A stretch of DNA of 64,000 nt, taken from contig NC_079877.1 in the NCBI RefSeq assembly GCF_029227915.1, forward strand, positions 18,710,851-18,774,850. The letters are read 5' to 3'. The stretch is from Hydractinia symbiolongicarpus. Lineage: Eukaryota > Cnidaria > Hydrozoa > Anthoathecata > Hydractiniidae. The translations under genes were made by a program, and so were the position numbers. Below are positions 12,148 to 23,691 of the stretch, one piece after another; the stretch's first letter is position 1, and every line of letters begins with the position of its first letter. The notes under the pieces were generated by a model. It did no database searches. It was not told the DNA's origin and saw nothing but the letters and a program-made list of their open reading frames with translations.

Positions 12148-12282
12148 ATATACAATAGGTAAACATAGGTTATTATATTTATTAACCCTCGGTGATATTA
12201 TATTCAACTCCGCTGCGCGTCGTTGAATATAAATCACCTCGGGTTAATAAATCTCAATAACCTATGTTTACCTATTGTATAT
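12148..12282. repeat. 135-bp near-perfect palindrome
   Basis: The left arm starts atatacaataggtaaaca and runs through ttaaccctcggtgat and attcaac. The right arm is its reverse complement with only a few mismatches and single-base gaps, meeting around gctgcgcgtcg. Arms are about 66 bp with almost no spacer, so cruciform or hairpin extrusion is possible. It has no coding capacity and is probably a small foldback element. Confidence 0.85.
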
Positions 12283-12299
12283 CTACTTATTATTATTAG

Positions 12300-13415
12300 T
12301 AAGCGTAAATAAATAAACAAAAATACAGATGAAGGATTTCATGGATTTGCCATCCTAATTTCACAGATTTTACATGTAGCAAAAATTCTGTTAGTGTTAC
12401 TTCTAAACAAGTAAGGGATTTAAAAATAAAAACATATTATATACACCCATAAAGCTAGCATATTAAAATACAAATTTATGTTCATAAAAAATATTTAGCT
12501 AGCAATATTGGAAATAAGTGTGTCTTAAGAACCTGTATTTAAAAAAAATTTAGGCTGGATTTTGTCAAAAACTTGAAAAAAGTACCAGCCTGGTCTCTTC
12601 CACAGTTTATACTAAATCAGACAGAAAGTGGAGAGTGGAATTTGAAATGTTTCGCTTAATTTAAGTTTTTACGAGATTGGTTTTTGGATCGATTCTTTAA
12701 AATATACAGGTGGGACAGAAACACTGTGACTATTCCATTCTCATATAATAGCAAGAAAAATAATTCCTTAAAAAGTCTGGCTTAAAATAATTTTGCTAAA
12801 AGAGCAAACATTTCTCTTGCCAATTTATTTTTTAATAAACACACCGTTACAGTCACAGTTTCGTATCTCAAGATTTGTCCCATATATGGTGAAATTGTGT
12901 CCATATAAGGCAAATGTTTTCGTCTAGGAAAAAATAATGGCGCGACAGCTGCAGCAGAATGTAAAGGCAGTTCTGGCTCGGATTTTAAACGTTCTTGCTG
13001 AAAAAACTGAATATTATGGGAGTCACAAGGAATGCTAACTATATACAACAGGATGTATGTACCTTTACTTTTTACCTTTTTTGGTAGCTAAACATTTTTT
13101 GTTGAGGTAATTACAACACAAAATCTATAGCTAGCTAGCTTTACTCTAGCCTAGCTGATGACACAATACAGGGTATAGTAACCCAACTTTCCTTTTTCTT
13201 TTGGCTAGCTTAATGGCAATTTGCATAAAAATGTAGCTGCTATGTTGCCATCAGTGCTATTGTAGCTCTGCAGCTACAATATCAGCACTCACTGATGATA
13301 CGCACTCTAGTGTAGAGTACTCCAAAGCCTTTCTAATGCACTTCAAAAGGACATGTACTTTGTACACATAGGTGTTATTAAGTATGAGTGTTACTTAATC
13401 CTACTAGATAAATGC
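12300..13415. other. No supported gene
   Basis: AT-rich sequence. A minus-strand frame of 88 codons at 12782-13048 contains a proline-rich phrase (LKSEPELPLHSAAAVAPLFF) but no recognisable domain. It is recorded only as a possible exon fragment. Confidence 0.3.
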
Positions 13416-13418
13416 GCT

Positions 13419-13815
13419 TATTTTACATGGTTTGCCTCACAAATTTAAGGGATATACCCTGTCTATTACTTCCAGGAAAGGCCTGGAAGTAATATAGATG
13501 CGGAGTCCTAAAGTATTTGTGGTGCCGTAGATTAGTGGTTATAGCTGTGCGGGAGACCGGGCTTCGATTCCTCTTGACAGCGATTCAACATGGGCAAGTG
13601 AATGTTACCATAGCCCCGGGTTAACCCAAGCCATGCGAGGGAATTTGGAGAGATGGCACACTGTGTGGGCCGTTGGATGTTGCCAGGAGTTGTCTGGTAG
13701 AGCGTGGGCTTGAGGACTACTATACTCGAGGACTCCCCATCTAAGCCATGGCCCCTCCTGGAAATAATAGACAGGGTATATCCCTCGATATTTGTGAGGC
13801 TAGCCATGTAAAATA
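13419..13815. mobile_element. Foldback element carrying a SINE
   Basis: Inverted arms of about 58 bp bound a 397-bp element. The left arm starts tattttacatgg and includes gggatataccctgtctatta; the right arm at 13757-13815 is its reverse complement with a few mismatches, and weaker similarity continues a little outside. A second small palindrome (tattacttccagg / cctggaagtaata) lies just inside the left arm. The interior is a tRNA-derived SINE copy. Either the SINE inserted in a foldback element, or the SINE body has been captured as its cargo. Confidence 0.75.
13521..13720 (+). mobile_element. tRNA-derived SINE, copy 2 (inside the foldback element)
   Basis: The head ggtgccgtagattagtggtt with an A-box-like sequence is followed by a B-box relative in cgggcttcgattcctc. 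The body then runs through cgggttaacccaagccatg and gttgtctggtagagcg, as in the 11.1-kb copy. The B box carries a substitution (gcttcgattcc), so promoter strength is doubtful. Confidence 0.8.
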
Positions 13816-13829
13816 TGCACATCTATCTA

Positions 13830-15127
13830 TCTATTTAATGCTCATTTTGAGTTACGCAGACTTTTTTAAAAAAAGCCTTCACCCTTTTAATCAACTGTTG
13901 CATAAAGCCTGACTCCCACCAGACATAAACATTTCAGAAAAAACGTGTCATGAACTGTTGTATACATTTTAACATGTTGCGCATTCGAAGCGGTAGTTGC
14001 ATTCATTTCGTTTTTATCTACTTAACTAAACGTTCTCTTGTGGTTAATTAAAAAACTGCTGGTTCTCTGTTGGTTACTTCAAAATACTGCTGGTTACTGC
14101 TGGTTCCTACTTTAGGAAAAGCAGCCATGCCCCAATTTCCCTCACATGGCTTGAGTTGTGATAACATTTTCTTGCCAAAATTAAATCGCTACCAAGAGAA
14201 ATTGAGCCCCAGTCTCCCACACAAATTGTGAGAGTTAAAACCACTAACCTACGGCGCCACAATAATTATTTACATATTTGGTGATTGACAATGTAAAACT
14301 GTGTATTTATTATTAGATAATATATTTTCCTTATTTATATAGCTTGGGAAGAAATGACATTTGCGATGTGAATAATGAGACATGAAATGGATCTACGAAA
14401 AGATTGGCATACAAATTTAGCAGCACATTCTATGGTCATAGAGGAAGACAATATGTTACCTTAGTTATATATATTTTTTTATTTGTTATATATCTTATAC
14501 TCGGTAGCAGCATGAACACTGAATATGAAAAAGCTAGACATGAAACTTATAAAAACTTAAATTAATGTTTGTTCCAATGCAGTCAAGCATGTATATATGT
14601 AAACCAAAAACATATTTGCTTTATTTTATGTATATAAAATAATTTTATTGAAAGCACTTCTTTTCTATTCCTAAGGCAGATTTTCAAATAGAATTTATTA
14701 AGTATTTAAACACAGCTTTGATTGAAGTCAGTAAGAAGTCTGTGTTAAATATCAAGAGCTTTGTTACCTGAACTTTGACATTATATATAGAAAAAGTTAT
14801 TAACACCTTTTACACCTACACACACTACATATCTTGGTAAAGTCGTAACGATGTTAGCTCCTTAGTGTGAACAAGGCGATAAGATCAGTGACAATAACAA
14901 TTTCATGACAGTTAGATATTATGTCAACAAAATTATGAAACAAACAATGATAGAAGCCCCAGTACAGTGATTGTATTATAATATACGTGGATACTTTTTA
15001 CTTTTGTAAATATTCAGGCTTCTATATAAAATCACGCACCATATTTAATAATAGATTTTAGGCTTAGCACTTTTGTAACCTGATAATGTTACTTTATATC
15101 GTTTTGCACAATCTTCTTAGTCAGTGT
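13830..15127. other. No gene seen apart from a SINE copy
   Basis: AT-rich sequence surrounds the third SINE copy at 14112-14259. Nothing else is recognisable. Confidence 0.4.
14112..14259 (-). mobile_element. tRNA-derived SINE, copy 3, diverged
   Basis: On the minus strand it begins GTGGCGCCGTAGGTTAGTGG, has a decayed B-box region (GGGGCTCAATTTCTC) and continues with CAAGCCATGTGAGGGAAATT of the family body. It is more diverged and shorter than the copies at 11.1 and 13.5 kb. Confidence 0.7.
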
Positions 15128-18100
15128 CTACTCAAACGCACCGTAGTAACCAATCTTCATTCTAGTCCGGCTACTATTAAAAACTTTAATGTTCCACTGG
15201 TGTATGAAGAATTGAACGTAAAACGTAAAATGCGCTTGTCCCATTAATTTTGCCGAGGCTTTAATTCTTTGCAGAAAGCTGTTAAATTGTTCACAGATAC
15301 TTGTGTTCGGTGAGTTCATTCCACTTAACCTGCTACTGTTGTAGGCTTGAGAGCATTTATGGCTGAATCCGTGGAGCACGTCATGAAAAAAACGCGTGTC
15401 TTGAAAATACCCAGATTCTCGATTTTTGGCGTACTCGCTTAAGCCACAAGCAAAATCGTAAAAACTGGTTTTGGGCCCTTTTTCCAAATGGGTATACAAT
15501 GATGCCAGTGCGTCTTTTCTTCCTTCACTTCCTGTTATAATGTGAAACCCAAGACAGTGACCATGATAAGGACAAAACCACAAAAAAGATATGTTGTCCC
15601 TTTTTTGACACGTCCGGGTACACCTTCCGACATCTAACATCTGGGGTGTCATCATTTGCGGTGTCTTTTATTTCCCTTTTATCCATGGAAAAACTTCGCA
15701 TTTTTCTTATTTGCTCTCCATTCTCAGTAAAGTAGTACGCTCGACCGTACTTCGCCGGGTTATAAGTACCTTCTAATTTCTGAGTTGGTGCAGGTGGAGT
15801 ATTAAAAGAATGTATAGATTTTACACGCTCGCATACGTGTACGAAAAAGCTAAGCGTGTCCTCGGGAATCGTCCCATTATGAACGAGGAATGATTGTATC
15901 ATTAACCATGCCATCTCAGGACAATATGTCTTAACATCTTCGGCAAACGCCAAAGTGTCCATACTGCTAGTGCTAAAAAAACTGTTCAGCTTTTTTGCTA
16001 AAGCGATAGGACATATGACATCAACGGAACAATCAGTAAACAGCATCTATAACAACTTGGCGGCGGCCAGTTGTTCGTTTCGATCTATACCTTCCTGTTG
16101 TATGTTAAAAACGCGAGAAATAAAAGGTACAACTCGATCATCAAGTAACTGCACATATTCTTTGAACATAAGTGACGAAATCTGGTTATAATCCCCATCA
16201 ATTATAAATCGACACATTTGTTGAAAAGTGTCTCGCGCCAATTTGCAAAATGCTGCAGTGTTATTCATGGATGTGGGAATAAAGCACCGATCCAATCGTC
16301 TCAGTTTCGTTTCCAAAATTTCAGATTCGTTGGAGCGTTCAATGGGTGAAACAAATGCTTGTTTAAAATTTAATCCAATTTTCGTTCCATCACAAGCAAG
16401 TGAATTGCATTTTCCGCCGCACCAAGAGCAGGACATACGAAAGTCGATTTTCATATGCGATGCCCATGCAAACCACCACGCAATAAAGATCGACTGGACA
16501 TAAAAGATTTGCCTGTCGGAAACAGGCGCTTGTACGTTTTATTCATGGACATGGTAAATCCTGAAAATGTTTGTTTTCCGCTATTTACAGCATCAACAAA
16601 CATCCAACCAATTTCATATCCGGCACACGTGTGAGCGGAAAGCCTGAATATACACTCATCCTCTCCAGCCCATGATCTTATGCATGTACCTTGAAGACAT
16701 TTTCTTTTCCAGACTTTTGCTCCTACGGCGCCTAAAAAGATTGGATTGGTAAATCTGGCTATTTTGATGGAAAATGGCTTCGTTTTGGAAAAAGGCTTCT
16801 CAAAATTGATAATCTTTTACCTAAGCTTAAAAACAGCGTAGTCTTTCCGACTTCTTCCAATAGACCATCTGGATTTTCGTCAGACGTCCATCCGGCCTAA
16901 GTATCAAAACATATTAACCTTAATCAACTAATTCTAAGAGAGTAATAGTTTTTCTAAATGGTTGAAACATTTACCTGGCAAGTACACGTTCCATTAGCAC
17001 TAGGAACGAACAATGGGAAAGCTTCTGGTTCTTTAATATCTATTCTACTTCGTTGATAGAATTGTATACTTAAGTTGTTTGAATCTGGATTGGAATCAAC
17101 AATTTGAGTAGAAGGACAATTCTTGCCAAAGGTCCATAACCCACATGCAACATCAAATATATCTTCCCACTACGAAGAAAAGATGTGTGTAAAATGCCGA
17201 ATGTCCATAGATTCAAAATAATTCTGACAAAAAATGTTTACTTTCTAAAGTCAAGCTTAAACTTTAAAGGATTTTTTTTTTACTTTTTTCTCAATTTTTA
17301 ACGTTGCTTTGTTTCCTCAAAAAATTATTTTTTAAGTATGCTTTTATAAGTACATAGGTTTGGCTGTAATAAGTAAAACTAACAACCTTTTCAGAGGGTA
17401 AAGTATCATCTTCATCACTGCTATCACCATAGTTGCCATCATCAACCTCGATATCCATCTCCATCCTCGTTGGCACTTCGTCAAAACTTTCTTTTAGTAA
17501 TTTAAGATGTTGACAAAGTGATGAACAATCAGTTAAATTTCTTACATTTCGTTTTGTTGATTGGTTCTTTGATAAACGACATTGAGTTGAGTGACATGTT
17601 GCGATTTGTTTGTGAGTCTTGTCAACATTACACACTGTAACAAATTCAACTTGATCTGCAACAATAGAAAAACGTTTAACGCCTGTTTTGGCGGGAAGTG
17701 AAATGACTTGATCGTTCGTACATTCAAGAGCTTCCAGAACAATCTAAGATTTAAAATAAAAAAAATTAAAACAGACTTACACAGATTTATAACAACCCTT
17801 TCTGTCAGAGTTTCTTATTGACACAACACATATAGTTAATTAAGGAGATTATTTTCAAAATTTGACCCCTTATGCTACCCAATAATTTGTCCGGTATTTC
17901 TTACAAATGTAGTTACAAATGAATATAACAAAACACACCTGTTTGTTAATATGTTCTGGAATAATCGCTGATTCGTTTAAACCGTCAAAATCTACAAATA
18001 TCATTAATTCCTTCATTAAGCGACAATGGCAACACGTGACCCTCTCTCTCGCATTTGCATAATGTCCATGATCAACATCGATTGAGGCTTGCAACGTACT

Positions 18101-19258
18101 AAAGATTTTACATTGGCATGTAATTATCGGTGTCGTTTCCGTTTTTACCGCAGTAACATGAACGTATTCATAATTCTAAAAATTCGAGAAATATAACGGA
18201 CATTAAAATGTTATTTATAGATGGAGAACATTTTAAGGCAAAAAATCAGTATAAATAAAAGTTGGAAAAAAATTAATAGCTCGTAACCGTGTCTGTTGTT
18301 ACCGTCCGTCTATGTCTGGCGTATATTGTTATGTAATGATTGCAAGAAGCTGAAAAATGTACATAGCGATTACATAGAGAGTTGAAAACAGCTAAATTTA
18401 AACAAATTGAAATTAATTTGAACGTTAAGAGAAAGAAAAGGTTACCATAAAGTCTCCACTGTAGATGTCGTAACCACCCATAGCAACAACTTGTTTATTT
18501 TCGTTTCTTAATCTCCAGTGAAGACGGTTATGACGGAATAATTCACCACAGAAATATTTATAAAGATTTGTTCCGCAATCATCTGCCAAGTTTGGATAAA
18601 TGGCTGGTGTTATAGTTGCCGCTTGTTTTGACCTTACTGCAACAGGATATCGTTTCCGATAAGGTTCTCCAGACCTCTTTTTTGAATACGGAATTTCGCA
18701 TTTGGAACCGAACAAATTGTTCAGGCACGCGTCAATTATATTTCCTGGGTCATTTCTGTAACACCATGCTTGTATGATCCGGTTTCTTGGTGACCCGGGA
18801 TAGTACTTCATAGATGTGGAAAACCGTTGTTCATACTTCAATTGTAAGGAACTAGCAGGCCAGTCCCACCGATGGTGGTTTGATAAAGATGAAATAATAG
18901 AAAACTGATCGTTCAGAGAAATCACAGAGGGATATTGCTGAAGGAGACATCTCCGTATGCTTTGTGAAAATGTTGACTTGGAACGATATTTGACAATTTG
19001 AGGTTGGAGTGTTGAACAAATTTCTTTATTATCGCATATAACGTGACTAAAATACAAAAAAAAAAAACACAGAAATAATAGGAAACAGAAGGATAATTCA
19101 GTATAATCATTTCATCGCATGCGCGCAAGGTTACATACGTACCGATTCTCAATTTTATTTTCATTTGCCTCAAACTTTTGGCTGTTGTGCAACGTAATAC
19201 CAAAAACAAATAGACATTTCACTTTTTCTGATTGTATGGTTGGCATAATCGAGCTCAT
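15128..19258 (-). pseudogene. KDZ/Zisupton-type (HMGXB3-like) gene, seven exons, three lesions
   Basis: Exons, minus strand: 19258-19143, 19046-18446, 18175-17939, 17743-17387, 17169-16975, 16896-16821 and 16731-15128. The six introns have GT and AG ends and the joins are in phase. The middle exons are rich in paired cysteines (CQCKIF, CCHCRLM, CTCQ at an exon end). The last exon holds CSWCGGKCNSLACDGTKIG, then FCPYHGHCLGFHIITGSEGR, YDFACGLSEY, HDVLHGFSHKC and NTSICEQFNSFLQ. These words match the conserved block of KDZ-family transposases and their animal relative HMGXB3 as I remember them. That exon carries a frameshift near 16497, an in-frame TAG at 16047-16049 and a frameshift in a T run near 15597. 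It is therefore a decayed transposon gene or a lost domesticated copy. Terminal repeats were not found. Confidence 0.65.
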
Positions 19259-19597
19259 AGTATTGTAAAAACTATTTTTGTTGCCTTTTATATTCCTTGA
19301 AGTTACATTCTTCTTTTTTTCGTTGCAATTTTCTAAAGAAATAAAGATACGGCTCTTTAAATTATAATTTACGAGAGCAAAAGTTTGTTTCTAATTTCAA
19401 TAATCTGACAAAGCAATCGCAACTTGGTTATTGGAAAGTATGATGCGTTAAGAAAAGCACATTCGTCCAAGATACGCAGAAACTGCAGCGATACATCAAC
19501 TTCTAAAATGGATTGGGAAATAAAAAAAGCCTTGCAACTTTCTTTTATTCTAGCTTAAATTTAAAACACTCTTCTACCAGATTATAATAACGATTAC

Positions 19598-20122
19598 TTA
19601 ATACGAATTACCAGAATTGCGCATTGTTTGGTATAATTTTATAGATCTGATTTTTTCCATGTTGACATCATCCATTGTATAGACATGGTAGGGTAACAGG
19701 TCATTCGTTAAACCTAAGCGTTGCTGAATAAAACACTGCCCTTCGTTATGAAAATACCCTTGAAATCCACCAGATTCAAAAAGGCGGCACACATAAACTC
19801 TTCGAACTGGTACTTCTATTTGCAAAACAGAGCAATAAAACACATCATCATAATAACCAGATGCTGTCATTGTCAAGCAAGTGTCCTCTGCTTTTATTAT
19901 CGAGTTGCTCGCTTTAAAACAAGATGAAAGCATTGCCGTTGTTATTGAAGTCTCCAAATCTAACGCTTCGTGGCATTTATTTAAATTTGCCAATGCGATT
20001 TTCTTTTTATCTGTCTCTGCCTCCACTGAATAGGCTAAATATGACAAGGTAAATATGATATAGAACACAATACTCAGTAATTCTTTTAATATGGTGACAA
20101 CGCAAAGTTTAGCTGTTATCAC
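19598..20122 (-). CDS. Cysteine-containing, possibly secreted protein exon
   Basis: A 174-codon frame begins with a strongly hydrophobic stretch (LLSIVFYIIFTLSYLAYSV) followed by EAETDKKK, which looks like a signal peptide and cleavage region. Six cysteines follow: NKCHEA, SSCFKA, DTCLTM, YCSVLQ, YVCRLF and GQCFIQ. The stop is TAA. The frame has no ATG at its head; the first possible start is GTG and an in-frame stop lies not far upstream. The true start is therefore on an upstream exon, or the gene has lost it. I do not recognise the family. It lies 340 bp upstream of the KDZ-like gene on the same strand, with no sign of a shared function. Confidence 0.45.
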   Translation of the reverse strand: MITAKLCVVTILKELLSIVFYIIFTLSYLAYSVEAETDKKKIALANLNKCHEALDLETSITTAMLSSCFKASNSIIKAEDTCLTMTASGYYDDVFYCSVLQIEVPVRRVYVCRLFESGGFQGYFHNEGQCFIQQRLGLTNDLLPYHVYTMDDVNMEKIRSIKLYQTMRNSGNSY

Positions 20123-20672
20123 GTTAGCAAAGTAGTGAACGATGGGTTAACATTACTGACAATATGTATCAACATTCTTAAATCTGCCATCTTTTAGTCG
20201 CAAGATATGAAGTGGGAAAATATGAAAAATATTTATATATATATTGCTTCCTTTGAAGAAAATGTAAACTACAGTCAACTCCCTCTAACTCTAATCTTTT
20301 TACTGTCGAGTGGGACATACTTCAATTTTATGTATGGTAATGCATTCTTGATACAGTTTAGCATGATAATCTTAAAGCGTACTAACTTTGCGTAAGTATG
20401 TAATATATTATATCCAACCGAAAAGTTAACACTTTATGTATGTTTACAATAATTTCTTTTCGTCGTTTTAGTAAATTTTACCTTCCTCAGTGAACAGTTC
20501 GATTTACTGAACATTATAACTAAGAGTAGGCTTAAGAGCGGTTTGCAAGGTACCCGAGGTCAGAGTTAACGGGTAAGTATTATCTTTAAGGAATACTCAT
20601 GATAACGACGCTAGTGTTGGAGGTCATAAAATTTCGAGTTGTTTAGAGTTTCGGGAGTTGACAGTATATTAA

Positions 20673-20849
20673 TCACCTACACGAGTTGGCAAGATCTGTT
20701 GACGTGATACTGAAATTAGTATCTTCTAAACCACTGTCAATAATAACATTGGAAGCAACCTCCATGTCTTTAACTAACACCTCTGGAACTTCTTCTAATG
20801 ATGTCAGCATTGCATTATATTCTACTTCATCCGTACTTATGGCGTCCAT
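20673..20849 (-). CDS. Short acidic open frame
   Basis: The ATG at 20849 opens 58 codons rich in Asp and Glu (MDAISTDEVEY, LEEVPEVLVKDMEV) ending in TGA, with a possible splice donor (TAG-GTGATT) at the end. It could be a first exon. No family is recognised and no downstream exon was identified. Confidence 0.25.
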   Translation of the reverse strand: MDAISTDEVEYNAMLTSLEEVPEVLVKDMEVASNVIIDSGLEDTNFSITSTDLANSCR

Positions 20850-20879
20850 ACTTAACTTACTAACTATGAAATTAAAAAA

Positions 20880-22355
20880 ATAACTATATCTGTGAAAGGG
20901 GATAACAGGTCGAATTAATAAACGGAAATATAACTACATTAAACCTGCTGGTGTTAAGAATAAAAAAACGAATTCGTGTACAATATTTCTTTACCATAAA
21001 ACAAAATTTTAAGGTATTATTTTTCACAAAACTCACGACAATAACTCAAATTACAAGAAAATGAGAACAAAAAGTAAACAGTCTTCAATAGTCACAGCTC
21101 GTTACTTTCTATTTTTTAGATAATTACAAAACAAAATAAATTGAGTATAGGTTGTACAAAACAACAAAATTATAAAATATCTCTAAGCTCTACCAATATT
21201 TGATTAGAAACATGAGTAACCATCAAGGAGTAAAAAGATTCCTTGCAGATAGTAATTTCTATTTGGGATATTCGACATATAAAAACGTCATTCAAACGCA
21301 AAACATAAATTCGTATAATAAGAGTCCATTTTAAAAAACCTTTAGCAAATTTAAATTAGGGTAAAACTGCCAAAATTCCCAGCTAATGAAATTATTTCCT
21401 TTTATCATGTGATTTGTTTTAGACAATTAAAGAAGTTTCAAAATACAGAACATAGTTTTAGAAGATGTTTCTTTAGGCAAAGAAAATTGTAGAAAATATA
21501 ATTTACCTTGCCTCACACCCAGACGGACTTTTTTCAAATTATATAGGAGATATTATTACAGCAATCGTCTTTTTCTGGTTTTTCAAATTTTACTCATTTT
21601 TATATATATATATTTATAACAATCACAACAACTATTACCATAGAACAAAAACGACTTTCATGTTTATAATATGCTATTTTGCTGTTCTTCCATCATAACG
21701 TTTTAATCGGTTGTTTTTCTTCCAATCGGGTTGTAATCAATAAATTCCATCACGAACTGCATATTCACACATACCTACTGGTGCCTGATGTTAGACTAAA
21801 ACAAAAATAACAAAATATAAATTATTGATGTGCAAATAGAGGTTATCCTATATAATGTGAGGATCAGGTCCATGACCCCTAGGTTCCAAAAACTTTTTTT
21901 CCTTTATTCGGTTCAGATTCTACCCTTTTGTATCTCAATAATAATAAGTAGTCCAAAAATTAAATAGAGTATATATTGTTTAAATGACTTTCTGTGCAAC
22001 TCATTATTTTGATTTCGCATTAAGCACAATAAACACATAAAAGCAAAAAATTGAAGTAATCATAGAAATAAATCAAAAAAAAACTATTTACTAAAAAGAT
22101 TAATTCCAGTGCCTTTTAGATCTTGCCTCTAAAAAATCTACGATTTACATTTCATTTAGCCCTCTGTGGTTTCGCTTTTTTACCTACTAAATAGCGTGTG
22201 TACAAAAATTCATAAATTTTGAGTAATTTTGGAAATTCATTTATTGTACAGATTTCATACACATGAACTATCCACAAGATGTTGGTATTACTTTTTGCTG
22301 TCGATGGATATAGATATATATTGGCGTTGATTCCATATGTGTAAGTAAATATTAC
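20880..22355. other. No gene seen
   Basis: AT-rich sequence with homopolymers and a short ta-rich microsatellite near 21600. No motif-bearing frame was found. Confidence 0.4.
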
Positions 22356-22361
22356 CATTGC

Positions 22362-22824
22362 CCTGTGTAAGAAGTGTTATGTTGTATGGTAGTGAGGCAT
22401 GGGCAGTGAAGCAGGAAGATCTTGACCTTTTAAAAAGGAATGATATAAGAATGGTTAGGTGGATGTGTAACGCCAGTCTGAGAGACAGAAAGAGTTCAGA
22501 TGAGCTAAGAAGCAGGATAAGTATCCGTAGAATTAAAGATGTTATCCAGATAAGAAGATTGAATTGGCTGGGGCTCTTGGAAAGAATGGAGGAGGATAAT
22601 TGGGTAAGAAAGTGTGGAGACTTGATAGTTCCTGGGGCAAAGCCCAGAGGCAGACTGAGAAAGACTTGGCAGGAGGTTATAAGGACAGACTTGATACAGC
22701 AGAAGTTGAGTTTAGATCTAACACAGTCTAGATCAGATTGGAAGAGGGTCATTAATATACCTCGTCCAACCCATGCTAGCATGGAAAACGGACGTTAAGC
22801 CAAGAATGATGATGATGATGATAG
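22362..22824 (+). mobile_element. 5'-truncated LINE, 3' end of the reverse-transcriptase ORF (copy 1)
   Basis: The frame encodes the C-terminal tail seen after many non-LTR reverse transcriptases (VMLYGSEAWAVKQEDLD, then IRRLNWLGLLERMEED and KPRGRLRKTWQEVI). It stops at ttaagcc and ends in a gatgatgatgatgat tail. A second copy at 52.3-53.1 kb is over 90% identical by eye in this part, and a 45-bp relic of the same 3' end lies at 46.72 kb. No catalytic domain remains. Confidence 0.85.
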
Positions 22825-22829
22825 GTTAA

Positions 22830-23560
22830 CCTAACTGATGTGGAGGATGTGGGCCATTTGAAGGTGCTGGAAGTTGATTGGGCTAGTCAGTTCTCGACAC
22901 ATTTAGCTTCATCAACTTCGAAAGTTATAGCTAAAGGCGATAATAACAAAGGCTTACATTCCTATCTTCAGGTGTGTTAGCTATAGACGGCTTACTTCGC
23001 GTTTTTTGTGCCTGATGCCAGTGGAATTTTGCAGATACGCTACATCTTTTCTGCCATCTTTGTTTGCCTTTTTACTTTCACGGACGTTACGTACACCACA
23101 ACCCGTACTGCATCTCTAGCCAATCAGAAGGCTGAAAATTTGAGATACAAAACTGTGACCGTAATTCACTCCTAGTCTTGGCTGAAGGTTAGAAGTGCGC
23201 GGGCGAGAGCAATTCTAACTGGAAGCGGCCGTCTCGCCCCGGTTTCTCCCGCGCTTGTAAATATGTAAATATGTAAATATGTAAATATGAATATAGGAAA
23301 TCTGCATAGAGTATAAAGAGCAAGTACGCTGAGTCTAAAGCACTGAAAACACCTTGGATATGGGAAACCAAAGGCTTTGAGTGGTATACTCGCAGAAGAA
23401 ACAAAAACCCTCTGGGTTCAAAAACAAACAAAAAAACAACAGAGGGTTCCCTTACGAGGGTTTTGTTTTTAAAAAAAACATGCCGAGCGAAATATGCCTA
23501 CTATGTTTTGCAATAATTCTTCCGTATACTAATTATATTTTTCCGTTATCGCCATATAAT
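22830..23560. other. Left flank of element 1
   Basis: No gene is seen. The stretch holds four tandem gtaaatat units at 23256-23288, a G/C-rich patch at 23190-23255, and an inverted repeat at about 23398-23472 (acaaaaaccctc / gagggttttgt). The left end of the virus-like element probably lies in or just right of this stretch, but no terminal inverted repeat could be proven because the right end is lost. Confidence 0.35.
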
Positions 23561-23691
23561 AAATATGGTACAGGATATTACTGAAATTTTCGATGTTGTA
23601 GATACTCATACATTTGGTCAATTCTTGGCGCCTCTTTTAGTTGCCGCGCACAGATAGATAGATGAAAAGGAAGAGGGAGAGATAGATAAGA

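Noticed and set aside
22288-22782. Ser/Leu-rich frame antisense to the LINE
   Set aside because: It is an antisense shadow of the reverse-transcriptase tail, repeated at 52595-53062 for the same reason.
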